A DNA stretch of 64,000 nucleotides, from assembly GCA_024233115.1 (NCBI GenBank), contig JACKQB010000006.1, positions 62,001-126,000 of the forward strand, given 5' to 3'. This document shows, piece by piece, positions 29,104 through 38,035 of this stretch. The DNA comes from Akkermansiaceae bacterium (GTDB lineage: Bacteria > Verrucomicrobiota > Verrucomicrobiia > Verrucomicrobiales > Akkermansiaceae). Each line of letters starts with the position of its first letter. The first letter of the stretch is position 1. The notes beneath the pieces were generated by a model. It searched no databases, was not told the origin of the DNA, and worked only from the letters and a program-made list of their open reading frames with translations. Both the position numbers and the translations under genes were made by a program.

Positions 29104-31326
29104 TCAAACCCTCACCAGCCCGAGCCCCTCAAGCCTCCTCACAAAGTCGGCAGGCAAACGCCCCTTGTTCCTGGAATCCATCTCCATCCGCGTCAGCACC
29201 AACGATCCCGACTCGTGGGGTTCACACGCAATGACCAGGCGCAACCCGAACCGGTCACAATCCCAGTCGCTGTCGTTTTCCAGCGCCAGCCAGCCGTCTT
29301 CCAGAATGGCCTCTAACACCTCCTCGCGGGCAATCCCTCCTTCCGCCCACCAGCGGGCTTCGTACTCATCATAGTCACGCATGCAATCGACAAGGACATA
29401 GCCCCGTTTTTTAGGCACCCGCTCCACAGCACCCCGCCAGCGGAGGCTGTGCCACCACCTCGACCAGGCGCGTACACGCGGTTGGATCGCCATCGCGAGA
29501 AACAGCTTGATCTTCGACTCCATACACACGAATTCCTCCGGCATCGGTCGCTGCGGCTGCATTGTCAGGGCTAGTTGCTGGTAGGGCGCCATCCCCATCG
29601 AGCCATGATAGATCACACTGCCTGCATCCACCGTCATCGCCCCGCCGCAATACACCTGCCCTTGCCACAAGGCTCCACTGCCACGACGGAACCGCTCCGG
29701 ATGATCCCGCATCAACAGGGCCTCCGCCTTGCCGTAACCATACTGCTGTTTAATATACCGCCATAACGAGGTACGCCTGCGATGCCAGACAAAAGCCGCA
29801 CCACAGAACCCCAGCCGGAATCCCGCCTCACGCAGTCGCCAACAAAAATCCACATCATCCCCTGCGACACGATAAGCAACGCCAAACCCACCTAGCGACA
29901 GCATGACATCCTTCCTAACAACAAGATTACACCCCGGAAGGTGCTCTGCCTCACCATCTTCTAACAACACATGGGACGGCGCACCCGGTGCAGCGGCCAC
30001 GACCGCTTCATCCATGGGGCTTACTCCAGCGCGGCCATTGTTTTCAGGTATTGGCCTCGGGGGCAAATTAGGACCACCGCATGCGTCCCAACCACCTTTG
30101 GCAAAGGCATACGCAAGCCACTTCAGCCATGCTGCATCCGGCTCGCAATCGTCATCGGTAAAGGCGATGATCTCCCCCCTGGCCACCTCGGCCCCACGGT
30201 TTCTAGCAGCACTCAGCCCCGCGTGCCGAAGCTGAATCAAACGAACCCCATCAAATTTCCCGACCACCTCAGCCGTAGGGTCGGTGGAGCCATCATCGAC
30301 CACCACCACCTCATAGTCCGGATAATCCAAAGCCAACAGCGCGGACAAACACGCTTCCATCCGGTGCGCGCCATTGTGGGTGCAGACCACCACCGAAATG
30401 ACCGGGTATTCTGTGAGTTCAATTCCATGTTCGGGATTGGTCACGCCGGGAAGCAGTCCAGCCAAAGCCATCAGTGCCGGTTTCTCCCTCCCCTCGCGAT
30501 CGGTCAGGCCAAAACACCAGTCGTCCATCACCACTCCCCGGTTGAGCCAATGGTCACTCCAAGCGTAAACCGTCAGCCCGGCCATACCAGCCGACAGGGA
30601 CTCCCGCACCCCCCAAAGCATCGCATCCCGCTGGGCCGCCTCACCATTTCTCCGGGTATCCAGGCCAAACTCACTGAGCAATACCGGACGGTCACCCGCC
30701 ACATTGTGCAAGCGGGGGAGATAACCGGCAAAGTCCTCCTTTTTCTCCAGGTAGACATTCATCGCCGTAAAGTCGGCATTGGCCGGCTCAAGGTATTCCG
30801 TGGTCGGGAAATTGGCGTAGCCATACAGCAGCCCGGGACATTCCAAGCGACCAAGCGCGATCAGCTCCTCCAGCGCCCGGCGCACCTTCATCACACCCAT
30901 CCACCGCACCATGTCCGATGGAATTTCATTCGCCACCAGCACCCCCGCCACCGCCGGATGCCGCCCCCACGATTTCAACCCGTCAGCCAGTGCCACCTGG
31001 GCCGAGCCATACAACGACGGCTTGCTGATAAAATCCCTCATGTATTCCCAGTTCAGCCCGACAAATACCCACAACCCGGCATCCTGCGCCGCATCCAGCA
31101 GGCCATCATCAGGTTCTTCATAAATACGGACTGCATTGAATCCCGCCCTGGCAATGCCTGCCATCTGCTCCCGGTCATCGGCCACCGCAGCAGGGCGCGG
31201 GATTGGAAACGGCCCATAGGTCACCATTTTCAAAAACACGCGCTCACCACCAGCACGGAAAAATTTCCCGTCCACTTTGAGCTGATGCATTTGTTTCCGC
31301 TGCACGACAGAGGTTTTAAACTCCAA
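29104..31326 (-). CDS. Glycoside hydrolase (clan A-like) - glycosyltransferase family 2 fusion protein
   Basis: 740 residues in two parts. Residues about 15-300 look like a TIM-barrel glycoside hydrolase: FNAVRIYEEPDDGLLDAA, GVLVANEIPSDMVRW (an Asn-Glu pair typical of an acid/base, near 143) and PVLLSEFGLDTRR (nucleophile candidate, near 225). Residues about 310-560 are a GT2 transferase: PVISVVVCTHNGAHRMEACL, YEVVVVDDGSTDPTAEVV, GEIIAFTDDDCEPDAAW and GFGVAYRVAGDDVDFCWRLREAG. The C-terminal about 170 residues are unassigned. It may build and trim or transfer a surface glycan, perhaps a transglycosylation system; this is inference. No signal peptide is seen, so it should be cytoplasmic. It is divergent from queA. 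Confidence 0.75.
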   Translation of the reverse strand: MEFKTSVVQRKQMHQLKVDGKFFRAGGERVFLKMVTYGPFPIPRPAAVADDREQMAGIARAGFNAVRIYEEPDDGLLDAAQDAGLWVFVGLNWEYMRDFISKPSLYGSAQVALADGLKSWGRHPAVAGVLVANEIPSDMVRWMGVMKVRRALEELIALGRLECPGLLYGYANFPTTEYLEPANADFTAMNVYLEKKEDFAGYLPRLHNVAGDRPVLLSEFGLDTRRNGEAAQRDAMLWGVRESLSAGMAGLTVYAWSDHWLNRGVVMDDWCFGLTDREGREKPALMALAGLLPGVTNPEHGIELTEYPVISVVVCTHNGAHRMEACLSALLALDYPDYEVVVVDDGSTDPTAEVVGKFDGVRLIQLRHAGLSAARNRGAEVARGEIIAFTDDDCEPDAAWLKWLAYAFAKGGWDACGGPNLPPRPIPENNGRAGVSPMDEAVVAAAPGAPSHVLLEDGEAEHLPGCNLVVRKDVMLSLGGFGVAYRVAGDDVDFCWRLREAGFRLGFCGAAFVWHRRRTSLWRYIKQQYGYGKAEALLMRDHPERFRRGSGALWQGQVYCGGAMTVDAGSVIYHGSMGMAPYQQLALTMQPQRPMPEEFVCMESKIKLFLAMAIQPRVRAWSRWWHSLRWRGAVERVPKKRGYVLVDCMRDYDEYEARWWAEGGIAREEVLEAILEDGWLALENDSDWDCDRFGLRLVIACEPHESGSLVLTRMEMDSRNKGRLPADFVRRLEGLGLVRV

Positions 31327-31463
31327 TTTTCAAATACCAAATACCAAATGGATTAAGTTCCAAAAACCAAACTCCAAATACCAAGTAAAGCACAGACGTA
31401 GTAACGTGGGGCGAAGCCCGATTAAATTGGTTTTTGGAGTTTGGATTTTGAAGCTTAGAGCTT
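31327..31463. repeat. A/C-rich short repeats between the GH-GT2 gene and queA
   Basis: Contains repeated CAAATACC/CAAACTCC-type heptads on the plus strand (about 31329-31384), for example AAATACCAAATACCAAATGG. This is the divergent promoter region of two genes. Similar short repeats precede galE, pyrE and a PEP-CTERM gene in this window. Confidence 0.5.
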
Positions 31464-31475
31464 ATGAATACATGT

Positions 31476-32468
31476 ATGCTCAAAACCACCGACTTCGACT
31501 ACCACCTGCCCGGGGAACTCATCGCCAGCCGACCGCTGGACGACCGCGCAGCCTCGCGCATGATGGTGATTCACCGCGGCACTGGAAATATCGAACACCG
31601 GATGTTTGCGGATTTCCCCGGCTTCCTGCTTCCTGACGATCTCGTCGTCCTCAACAACACCAAGGTGACCCCGGCACGGTTTTTCTCCAACGATGGAAAC
31701 ATCGAACTCGTCTGCACCCACAAACTGTCCGCGCTCGAGTGGGAATGCCTCGTTCGCCCCGGTAAGAAAATGAAACCTGGACGCACGGTCGAAATAGGCG
31801 AATCCACCGGCACGGTTGCAGCCGTGCTGGAAAACGGTAACCGCATCATCCGCTGGGACCGTGCCGTCGATGAGGAAACCCACGGACGACTCGCCCTGCC
31901 CCACTACATGAACCGCGAAAGCGACGTCGCCGACCGCGACCGCTACCAGACCACCTTCGCCCGCGAGGAAGGCGCCATCGCCGCACCCACCGCCGGACTG
32001 CACTTCACGCCTGAGATCCTTTCAAAAATCAACCACGCCTTCCTTACCCTCCACGTCGGCGTCGGCACCTTCAGGCCGGTCAAAGCCGAATACATCAAGG
32101 ACCACCAGATGCACGCGGAGCGCTACCACCTGAGCCAGGAAACAGCCGACCGCATCAACGCGGCCAAACAATCGGGTCGGGTCATCGCGACCGGCACCAC
32201 CTGCACCCGGGTGCTCGAAAGCCTCGCACACGATACGTTCAAACTCCAATTAAGCGCCGCCTCCGGCGAGACGGATATCTTTATCAGCCCTCCCTACGAT
32301 TTCAAAGTGGTCGACTGTCTGCTGACCAATTTCCACCTACCGCAAAGCACTCTGATCATGCTCGTGTCCGCCCTGGCAGGCAGAGAGCTGATCCTTGAGG
32401 CGTATGCCAAGGCGGTAGAGGAAAAATACAGATTCTTCTCGTACGGCGACTGCATGCTGATTGCCTGA
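31476..32468 (+). CDS. queA: S-adenosylmethionine:tRNA ribosyltransferase-isomerase
   Basis: Converts preQ1-modified tRNA to epoxyqueuosine tRNA using the ribosyl part of AdoMet. The 330-residue length is normal. Seen: FDYHLPGELIASRPLDDRAASRM at the N-terminus (broken here as DYHLPGELIA and RPLDDRAASRM), DDLVVLNNTKVTPARFF, DRYQTTFAREEGAIAAPTAG, LHVGVGTFRPV and the C-terminal TNFHLPQSTLIMLVSALAG. An ATG at 31464 would add four residues; 31476 (MLKTTDFDYHL) fits the family better. No other queuosine genes are nearby. Confidence 0.96.
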   Translation: MLKTTDFDYHLPGELIASRPLDDRAASRMMVIHRGTGNIEHRMFADFPGFLLPDDLVVLNNTKVTPARFFSNDGNIELVCTHKLSALEWECLVRPGKKMKPGRTVEIGESTGTVAAVLENGNRIIRWDRAVDEETHGRLALPHYMNRESDVADRDRYQTTFAREEGAIAAPTAGLHFTPEILSKINHAFLTLHVGVGTFRPVKAEYIKDHQMHAERYHLSQETADRINAAKQSGRVIATGTTCTRVLESLAHDTFKLQLSAASGETDIFISPPYDFKVVDCLLTNFHLPQSTLIMLVSALAGRELILEAYAKAVEEKYRFFSYGDCMLIA

Positions 32469-32668
32469 CACCGGCAAACGCGCTTTATAAATAGTAGACA
32501 GGTGACCACATTAGACTTGCAATTTCGAGTCTATAAAGTCATTCATTCCACCACAAAACCTCCCAATCGGGATGCTTGAACCACGCTGGAAAATGAGCCC
32601 CTGAAAAACACAGGCCTCAAGGATCTAACAAATACCTCAAACCATTACCAGTCCCAACAAAAATCAAC

Positions 32669-33673
32669 ATGAAACCTAACCAACTCACAGTGAGTTTGCT
32701 CTCATTGTCCCTCGGTCTTGCCGCATCCGGAATCGCGTTTTCGGGTGTATCCTTCACTTATAATTATCTCGATGACCCCGGTGTCGGCTTCAATTTCGCC
32801 GGCCAGACGGGTATCGACCGCAGAGCTAGCCTTGAGCAGGCCGGCAACTACATTTCCTCCCTGTTCGGTGCCTACGACGCCAACATCGAGCTCGACATCA
32901 TCGGCAGCGAGACCGACGATAATACGCTCGCTTCCGCCGGAACCAACTGGAACGCATCCTACCCCGGCACAGGCTTCGGTGACCGGGGTGATGTCATGCT
33001 CAAGATCCTCGGTGGCAATGCCGCCGACCCGGATTCAAATGCCGCTGATGGGGTGGTCTATTGGAATTTTGAGGACCACGAATGGTTTACGGGCAACACC
33101 CCCGAAGCCGGTAAGTTTGACCTTGTCTCCACCGCAATTCATGAACTCACCCACGCCCTCGGCTTTGCTTCTGCCATCAACGACGATGGAACCGATGGCT
33201 GGAGCTCCCCGTTAGGCGACCCTTCAACCTGGGCCCCCTTCGATGAATTTGTGGCCGACAGCACGGGTCCGCTGATTAATGCATCCTTTGAGATAGACAG
33301 CAGCCGCTGGACAACCGCCTCTGTTGGAGGAACCGGTGCCTCAGGCCTTATCTTCCTCGGCCCCAATGCCATGGCGGCCAACGGAGGCAACCCCGTCTAC
33401 CTCTACTCCCCGATATCATGGGACGGCGGAAGCTCCGGCTCACACCTGGACACCGACTACTACGACCCCGCCATCAGCGGACGGATTGAAAACATGATGA
33501 ACCATGCGTCCTCCTTCGGCCCTGGCGAACTCGATATCCGTGAATTCACCGCCATCGAAATCGGCATGCTCAAGGATATCGGCTACGTCAACATCGTCCC
33601 CGAACCCTCGGTGATCCTGATGGGCTTTGCCGGCTCCGCATTCCTCGTCATGCGCCGCAAACGCACTGCCTGA
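32669..33673 (+). CDS. Secreted zinc metalloprotease-like protein with PEP-CTERM sorting signal
   Basis: 334 residues. A signal peptide (about 1-26, LLSLSLGLAASGIAFSGVSF) is followed by a protease-like domain with the zinc motif STAIHELTHALGFAS (about 153). The canonical metzincin third ligand six residues after the second histidine is absent. A later SGSHLDTDYYDP with NMMNHASS could supply the third histidine and a Met-turn, as in leishmanolysin-like enzymes; this is inference. The C-terminus VPEPSVILMGFAGSAFLVM followed by RRKR is a classical PEP-CTERM anchor, so the protein should be processed by an exosortase at the envelope. Monocistronic, with a terminator. Confidence 0.8.
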   Translation: MKPNQLTVSLLSLSLGLAASGIAFSGVSFTYNYLDDPGVGFNFAGQTGIDRRASLEQAGNYISSLFGAYDANIELDIIGSETDDNTLASAGTNWNASYPGTGFGDRGDVMLKILGGNAADPDSNAADGVVYWNFEDHEWFTGNTPEAGKFDLVSTAIHELTHALGFASAINDDGTDGWSSPLGDPSTWAPFDEFVADSTGPLINASFEIDSSRWTTASVGGTGASGLIFLGPNAMAANGGNPVYLYSPISWDGGSSGSHLDTDYYDPAISGRIENMMNHASSFGPGELDIREFTAIEIGMLKDIGYVNIVPEPSVILMGFAGSAFLVMRRKRTA

Positions 33674-33695
33674 CACCCGGGTTTTTTCCGTTTCC

Positions 33696-33729
33696 AAGCC
33701 ATCCAGCGCATCCGCCTGGGTGGCTTTTT
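33696..33729 (+). terminator. Intrinsic terminator after the PEP-CTERM metalloprotease
   Basis: Stem AAGCCATCCAG / CTGGGTGGCTT with a CGCATCCGC loop and a T-run, 23 bp beyond the stop codon. One mismatch or G-T pair is present in the stem. The rest of the gap to 34107 has no convincing gene, only a weak AGCCCAG/CTTGGGCT stem near 33896-33924. Confidence 0.8.
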
Positions 33730-34107
33730 GCTGTCGGCGGACCAGGACTCCATCGGCTTACACGAAGACAACAGCAAGCGTGGATATCTGAACTACCTAC
33801 ACACGTTTTTTGCCAACGAGGCTTTTGATTCCTACAGGTAAAGATCCGCCACCCTGCCGGTGTATGCAATGGCTGCGAGTGAACTCTGCACAGAAGCCCA
33901 GTCCCCAAAGACACTTGGGCTGGTCTGCTGGCGTAGCGGTAAATAAACCACACCATAAACCTATGGTAAGAATCCATTACCGCCCGGCAATGGTATTCCA
34001 CATGAACCCGAGATTAACGCCGCCTGATGCCATGTGAAGGTCCGTGTTTTTCGGTCGACTGGTTTTTGTGGGCTTTCTCGGATTCCACTGATTGCCCATC
34101 GCCGGAT

Positions 34108-34578
34108 TCAGCCTTTTTTGTTGCCACCCGATAACCGGCCTGCGGAGTCCCCGCGGCCGCGGTGTTTTCTCTCCATGTCATCGCCGCGATGTCCCCGGCC
34201 GTTAGCGCCGCATTCGCTGCAGCGCTCGCCGTCGCCATGGCTGTCGGGTGGATTGGCCAGTGGCGTGACGGCCAGCACCCCGATTAGCAGGATGGGGGCG
34301 AGTAGGCCGGCAAGCAGCCTGATGGAGTGTTTTTGACAGGCGACGTTCATTATCCATCTTCTGTGCAGCCATAGGTGCCAGACGACAAGCACAACGATGA
34401 GGATGCCGCCCCACAGGTGAACATCTCTCCATTCGTGCCGGTCCAGACCCCAGAGGCTGGTAGTACGACCTTCCGGTCCGTGCGGGATTTTCCACTTGAT
34501 CAGAAAACCAGAACCCGCGATCAGGATGCCGCTGGTATACAGGATATAATTCAATATGCGTGGTAATATCTTTTTCAT
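34108..34578 (-). CDS. DUF4405-like membrane protein (putative cytochrome b-type helices)
   Basis: 156 residues. The first about 100 residues form three membrane helices (NYILYTSGILIAGSGFLI, WGGILIVVLVVWHLWLH, LLAGLLAPILLIGVLAV). Histidines sit at RHEWRDVHLWGG and VWHLWLHRRW, as in small b-type cytochrome-like DUF4405 proteins, so haem binding in the inner membrane is possible. The C-terminal about 45 residues are polar, charged and low in complexity with a CSEC pair, and may be degenerate. No redox partner is adjacent. Medium certainty on family, low on function. Confidence 0.6.
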   Translation of the reverse strand: MKKILPRILNYILYTSGILIAGSGFLIKWKIPHGPEGRTTSLWGLDRHEWRDVHLWGGILIVVLVVWHLWLHRRWIMNVACQKHSIRLLAGLLAPILLIGVLAVTPLANPPDSHGDGERCSECGANGRGHRGDDMERKHRGRGDSAGRLSGGNKKG

Positions 34579-34710
34579 TGCACTGTTTTAAACAATGTAT
34601 GAACCGAAAGGTTTCGGGACTTCGGGAAATTGGCCCGCATTTCAATTTCACACAAATTTCATGGTTGCTGCATCAAACATTCACCGACGGCTGCCATGTT
34701 CCGCAGCGTT

Positions 34711-35043
34711 ATGAACGAACAAACCACATCCACCAATGACCATCCCGTCATCGATCAATGTGCCACCCAGGCCAAAAAAGCAGCCACCCGCGTCAAGGGC
34801 TGGGGTGGCCCCGCCATCTCCATCATCAGCTACGGCCTGATTATCGGCTTTGCCCTCAGTGGCCTCGGCATGATGATGCTCAGCGCCCTCGCCTGGCTCC
34901 TGTTTGGCGTCGGCTCGTTTAGCGGGTTCGGCCTGCTCACCGGAGGGATTTTCCTCTCCGCCGCCACCGCCATTTTCCTCGGCAAACTCGCCAAGGCCGG
35001 TGATGCCCTTCATCAAAATCGGAGGAATCGGGCCACCGTCTAG
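34711..35043 (+). CDS. Small integral membrane protein of unknown function
   Basis: About 110 residues from the ATG at 34711 (MNEQTTSTNDHP); an ATG at 34696 would add five. A polar N-terminus (1-28) precedes two strongly hydrophobic helices (about 35-60, PAISIISYGLIIGFALSGLG; about 62-92, including LAWLLFGVGSFSGFGLLTGG) and a basic tail. It is not recognised, and the neighbours give no clue. It is probably real from its length, composition and lack of an opposing gene. Confidence 0.5.
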   Translation: MNEQTTSTNDHPVIDQCATQAKKAATRVKGWGGPAISIISYGLIIGFALSGLGMMMLSALAWLLFGVGSFSGFGLLTGGIFLSAATAIFLGKLAKAGDALHQNRRNRATV

Positions 35044-35200
35044 GAAAACAGCTTGCAATCCTCCTCCCAGGCATTAAGAAAACCGCGCTGTCAGGGCTGT
35101 GGAGTGTCGGCAGATGAAATTGGTCAGGACCGAAAGGTAGCAGCCACAGTTTGTCCGTCATTGCCGCAGTTCCTGGCAGTATTTTTTACCCCGTCGGGGA

Positions 35201-35230
35201 GTATTCAGTTGGAAGTATTCAGTATTCAGT
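35201..35230 (+). repeat. Three GTATTCAGT repeats before pyrE
   Basis: GTATTCAGT occurs at 35201-35209, 35215-35223 and 35222-35230, ending 15 bp before the pyrE ATG. The close spacing to the start suggests a leader or regulatory element, but such repeats also recur elsewhere in this window. Confidence 0.5.
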
Positions 35231-35244
35231 GCTAACGAAGGCGC

Positions 35245-35811
35245 ATGTCCAACGATGATACCCGCGCTGCCCTGAAGGCGCTCTTGCTTGAAAAATCCGT
35301 CCGTACCGGCGAGTTCACCCTCGCATCCGGTAAAACATCCGATCTCTACATCGACTGCCGGGTTACCGCCATGGACCCGCATGGTGCCAACCTGATCGGA
35401 AAACTCGGCTGGCAAACCGTCAAACAGGAAATCGCCGACCGCGGCCTCGATGTGCAGGCCATTGGCGGTATGACCCTCGGTGCCGACCCCATTTCACTTG
35501 CTGTCGGTATGACTTCCGCCGCCGATGAAAAACCGCTCCAGGTCTTCACCGTCCGCAAGGAGCCCAAGGGCCACGGCAAGGGCAAACAGATCGAGGGGAA
35601 TTTCAAGGACGGCGACACCATCGTGATCGTCGATGACGTCATCACCACCGGCGGCTCCACGCTCAAAGCCGCCGACGTCCTGGAAGCCTCCGGTGCGAAA
35701 ATCGCCTTTGCCCTGGTGCTGGTCGACCGCGAGGAAGGCGGCCGCGAAGCCATCGAAGCACGCGGCATCCCGGTGGTCTCCCTGTTCTCCAGAAGCACGC
35801 TTTTGGATTAA
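35245..35811 (+). CDS. pyrE: Orotate phosphoribosyltransferase
   Basis: Forms OMP from orotate and PRPP in pyrimidine synthesis. The 188-residue length is typical. Seen: VRTGEFTLASGKTSDLYIDC at the N-terminus, FTVRKEPKGHGKGKQIEG (the flexible catalytic loop with lysine, arginine and histidine), and the PRPP-binding TIVIVDDVITTGGSTLKA. It ends RSTLLD. It lies 39 bp upstream of cinA in the same direction, so the two are probably cotranscribed. No other pyr genes are adjacent. Confidence 0.96.
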   Translation: MSNDDTRAALKALLLEKSVRTGEFTLASGKTSDLYIDCRVTAMDPHGANLIGKLGWQTVKQEIADRGLDVQAIGGMTLGADPISLAVGMTSAADEKPLQVFTVRKEPKGHGKGKQIEGNFKDGDTIVIVDDVITTGGSTLKAADVLEASGAKIAFALVLVDREEGGREAIEARGIPVVSLFSRSTLLD

Positions 35812-35850
35812 ACACCAAAGATCCGTCTGATCCGACCGATCCATGGTTCC

Positions 35851-37095
35851 ATGAACATCGAAATCATCAACACCGGCAGCGAGCTTCTGCTAGGCACCAC
35901 CCTCAACACCCATGGTGCCTGGATCGGCGGTGAGTTACTCAAGCTCGGGCTGCGGGTGCAGCGCCAAACGACTGTGCCGGACGGTAATGCCATTACCGAG
36001 GCCATGGCTGAGGCGATGGAGCGCAGTGACGCGGTCATCGTTACCGGCGGTATTGGCCCGACCAGTGATGATCTCACACGCGAGGCGGCAGCAGAGGTGT
36101 TAGGTGTCGATCTCATCACCGACGAGGCCGCTCTGCGGTCGCTTGAAGCGTTTTTCTCCAGTCGAAACCGGGTGATGGCAGAAGCTAACAAAAAGCAGGC
36201 ACTGAACCCGGTGGGAGCCACTATTTTACCCAACCCCCACGGCACCGCGCCCGGTATCTACGCGCCCCCGCGCATGAGCGGTGACCGCCTCTGCGCCCTC
36301 TTTCTTCTCCCCGGCCCGCCTGGCGAGATGAAACCGATGTTTCTAAATGAAGTCGTGCCCATACTCCGCTCCCTGGCGGATGTCCGGGATGACCAGCAAG
36401 TGCATACACTCAGCTTCACCGGCGTTGGCGAAAGCGATTTTCATGCGGCTCTCCATGACGCATTCCTCGCCATCCCGAACCTGGAAATTGGCTATTGCGC
36501 ACGCCCGTCCGAAGTGGATTTGCGACTGATCGGCCCCATCGACAGCATTGTGCGCGCAGCTGACCTGGCCATCAGCACCTTTTCCAATGAATGTTTCAGC
36601 CACACAGGGGAAAGCCTCGAGGAAGTCGTGGTCAAACTGCTTCTCCAACGAGGCAAGAAACTCAGTCTCGCAGAAAGCTGCACAGGTGGCCGCATTGCCA
36701 GTCGAATCACCGATGTCCCAGGTGCGTCGGAGGTTTTCACCCATGGTTTTGTCACCTATTCCAACCTCGCCAAACAACAACTGCTCGGCGTCAACGAAAC
36801 CACCCTGGAAACCCACGGGGCGGTGAGCAAAGAAGTCGCCGTCGCCATGGCCGAAGGTGCTCTGGCGAGGTCCCGCGCCAACATCGCAGTGTCAGTCACC
36901 GGTATCGCCGGACCAGGCGGCGGCAGCGAATACAAACCGGTCGGCACCGTCTGGATCGGCCTCGCTACTCCAACAACACGCATGGCCATCCGTAAATACC
37001 ACCCCCAGGGGCGTGAGCATTTCAAACAAGCTACCAGCCAGAATGCACTCGACTTGATACGGCGCGCCCTCGAACCCGCCTTGAATATCAGCTGA
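35851..37095 (+). CDS. cinA: CinA-like competence/damage-inducible protein
   Basis: 414 residues with both expected domains. The N-terminal MoCF/MoaB-like domain (about 1-165) shows IINTGSELLLGTTLNTHGAW and VIVTGGIGPTSDDLTREAAA. The C-terminal PncC-type nicotinamide-mononucleotide amidohydrolase domain (about 255-410) shows LSLAESCTGGRIASRITDVP, GFVTYSNLAKQQLLGV and VSVTGIAGPGGGSEYKPVGT. It probably recycles NMN and hydrolyses ADP-ribose, as known for the family. Its 3' end overlaps the converging EamA gene by 8 bp. Confidence 0.95.
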   Translation: MNIEIINTGSELLLGTTLNTHGAWIGGELLKLGLRVQRQTTVPDGNAITEAMAEAMERSDAVIVTGGIGPTSDDLTREAAAEVLGVDLITDEAALRSLEAFFSSRNRVMAEANKKQALNPVGATILPNPHGTAPGIYAPPRMSGDRLCALFLLPGPPGEMKPMFLNEVVPILRSLADVRDDQQVHTLSFTGVGESDFHAALHDAFLAIPNLEIGYCARPSEVDLRLIGPIDSIVRAADLAISTFSNECFSHTGESLEEVVVKLLLQRGKKLSLAESCTGGRIASRITDVPGASEVFTHGFVTYSNLAKQQLLGVNETTLETHGAVSKEVAVAMAEGALARSRANIAVSVTGIAGPGGGSEYKPVGTVWIGLATPTTRMAIRKYHPQGREHFKQATSQNALDLIRRALEPALNIS

Positions 37096-38020
37096 GCAAA
37101 AGCCCGGCAATACCGCCAAGCGCCAGCAGGCAACCGAGGTAATAGGAAAGCCCCGGACGCGAGGACTCCAACCGACGGGCAAAGGGCACCGTCAGCAGTG
37201 TGGCACTGGCTGCAACCGCCTGCACCAGACCCGGGTTGGCCACCAGGCTGATCGCCCAAAGCATACATGTAACCCCCAGCACAGGCCCGAACAAGGCATT
37301 GAGCGTCACCCACACCGGAGCAGGTAGCGGCGATTCCGGAAACGTGGACGTGATACCGGGCTTCCCCGGGCGGAAACGGCGGACACACACCGTGACGGCA
37401 TAGAGGAACAGCGCAACCAAAAACCCTCCAAGCAGTCGTTGGTAGGCCGCATCAAGTGGCTTGATCGACGCACCACTGGTTTCTAACAAGGAAAAGGCAT
37501 GGCGGGAGAGGTTGAAACTCACAGCTTGCAAAAGAGCGGCAGCGGTCGCCAAGGCCGTACCTGTTAGAATAACCCTGCGCCGGGGTCTGACCGCGCTCCT
37601 GGCATCAACCACGGACAAGCCCGGAGCCAAGCCCATGACCACTCCGGCAAGGATCAGAACAACCAAGGCGATTTCCCCAATTTGCAGTGAGGCCCCGAGA
37701 AATATCCAGCCGATCGCAGTCGCAAAAAGTGCCGCAGAGCACTCGACAATAAGCAGGGTGAGCGTGGAGCCGATCCGGCGCAGCGACTGGAACACACACC
37801 AGCCACCGAGACCAAAACCAATCCCGCCGGCACACATGAACCAGCGCAGCACGCCGCCACCAAGTCCGGAACCGAAGCCGTGCGCCCAAACACCGAGCAC
37901 CGCCAACGCGATCACCAGCCGCCAGGCATTGGCACGACCAGCACCAAGCAGGCTTGATGCCTGCGCAGCACAAACCCCTGTTAGTGCAAACAGCAGGGCG
38001 GTGAGAAGGGCGGCGTACAT
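37088..38020 (-). CDS. EamA/DMT-superfamily transporter
   Basis: 310 residues with about ten hydrophobic helices in two EamA-like halves (for example ALLFALTGVCAAQASSLLGA and VILTGTALATAAALLQAVSF, ending YYLGCLLALGGIAGLL). Substrate unknown; family members export amino acids or metabolites. It starts 15 bp downstream of the TonB-dependent receptor gene and may share its transcript. Confidence 0.75.
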   Translation of the reverse strand: MYAALLTALLFALTGVCAAQASSLLGAGRANAWRLVIALAVLGVWAHGFGSGLGGGVLRWFMCAGGIGFGLGGWCVFQSLRRIGSTLTLLIVECSAALFATAIGWIFLGASLQIGEIALVVLILAGVVMGLAPGLSVVDARSAVRPRRRVILTGTALATAAALLQAVSFNLSRHAFSLLETSGASIKPLDAAYQRLLGGFLVALFLYAVTVCVRRFRPGKPGITSTFPESPLPAPVWVTLNALFGPVLGVTCMLWAISLVANPGLVQAVAASATLLTVPFARRLESSRPGLSYYLGCLLALGGIAGLLLS

Positions 38021-38035
38021 GAACAGTCGGTAGGG

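Noticed and set aside
29971..31356. 461-codon plus-strand frame opposite the GH-GT2 gene
   Set aside because: Antisense to a strongly supported enzyme; composition is His/Arg/Pro-rich as expected for a shadow.
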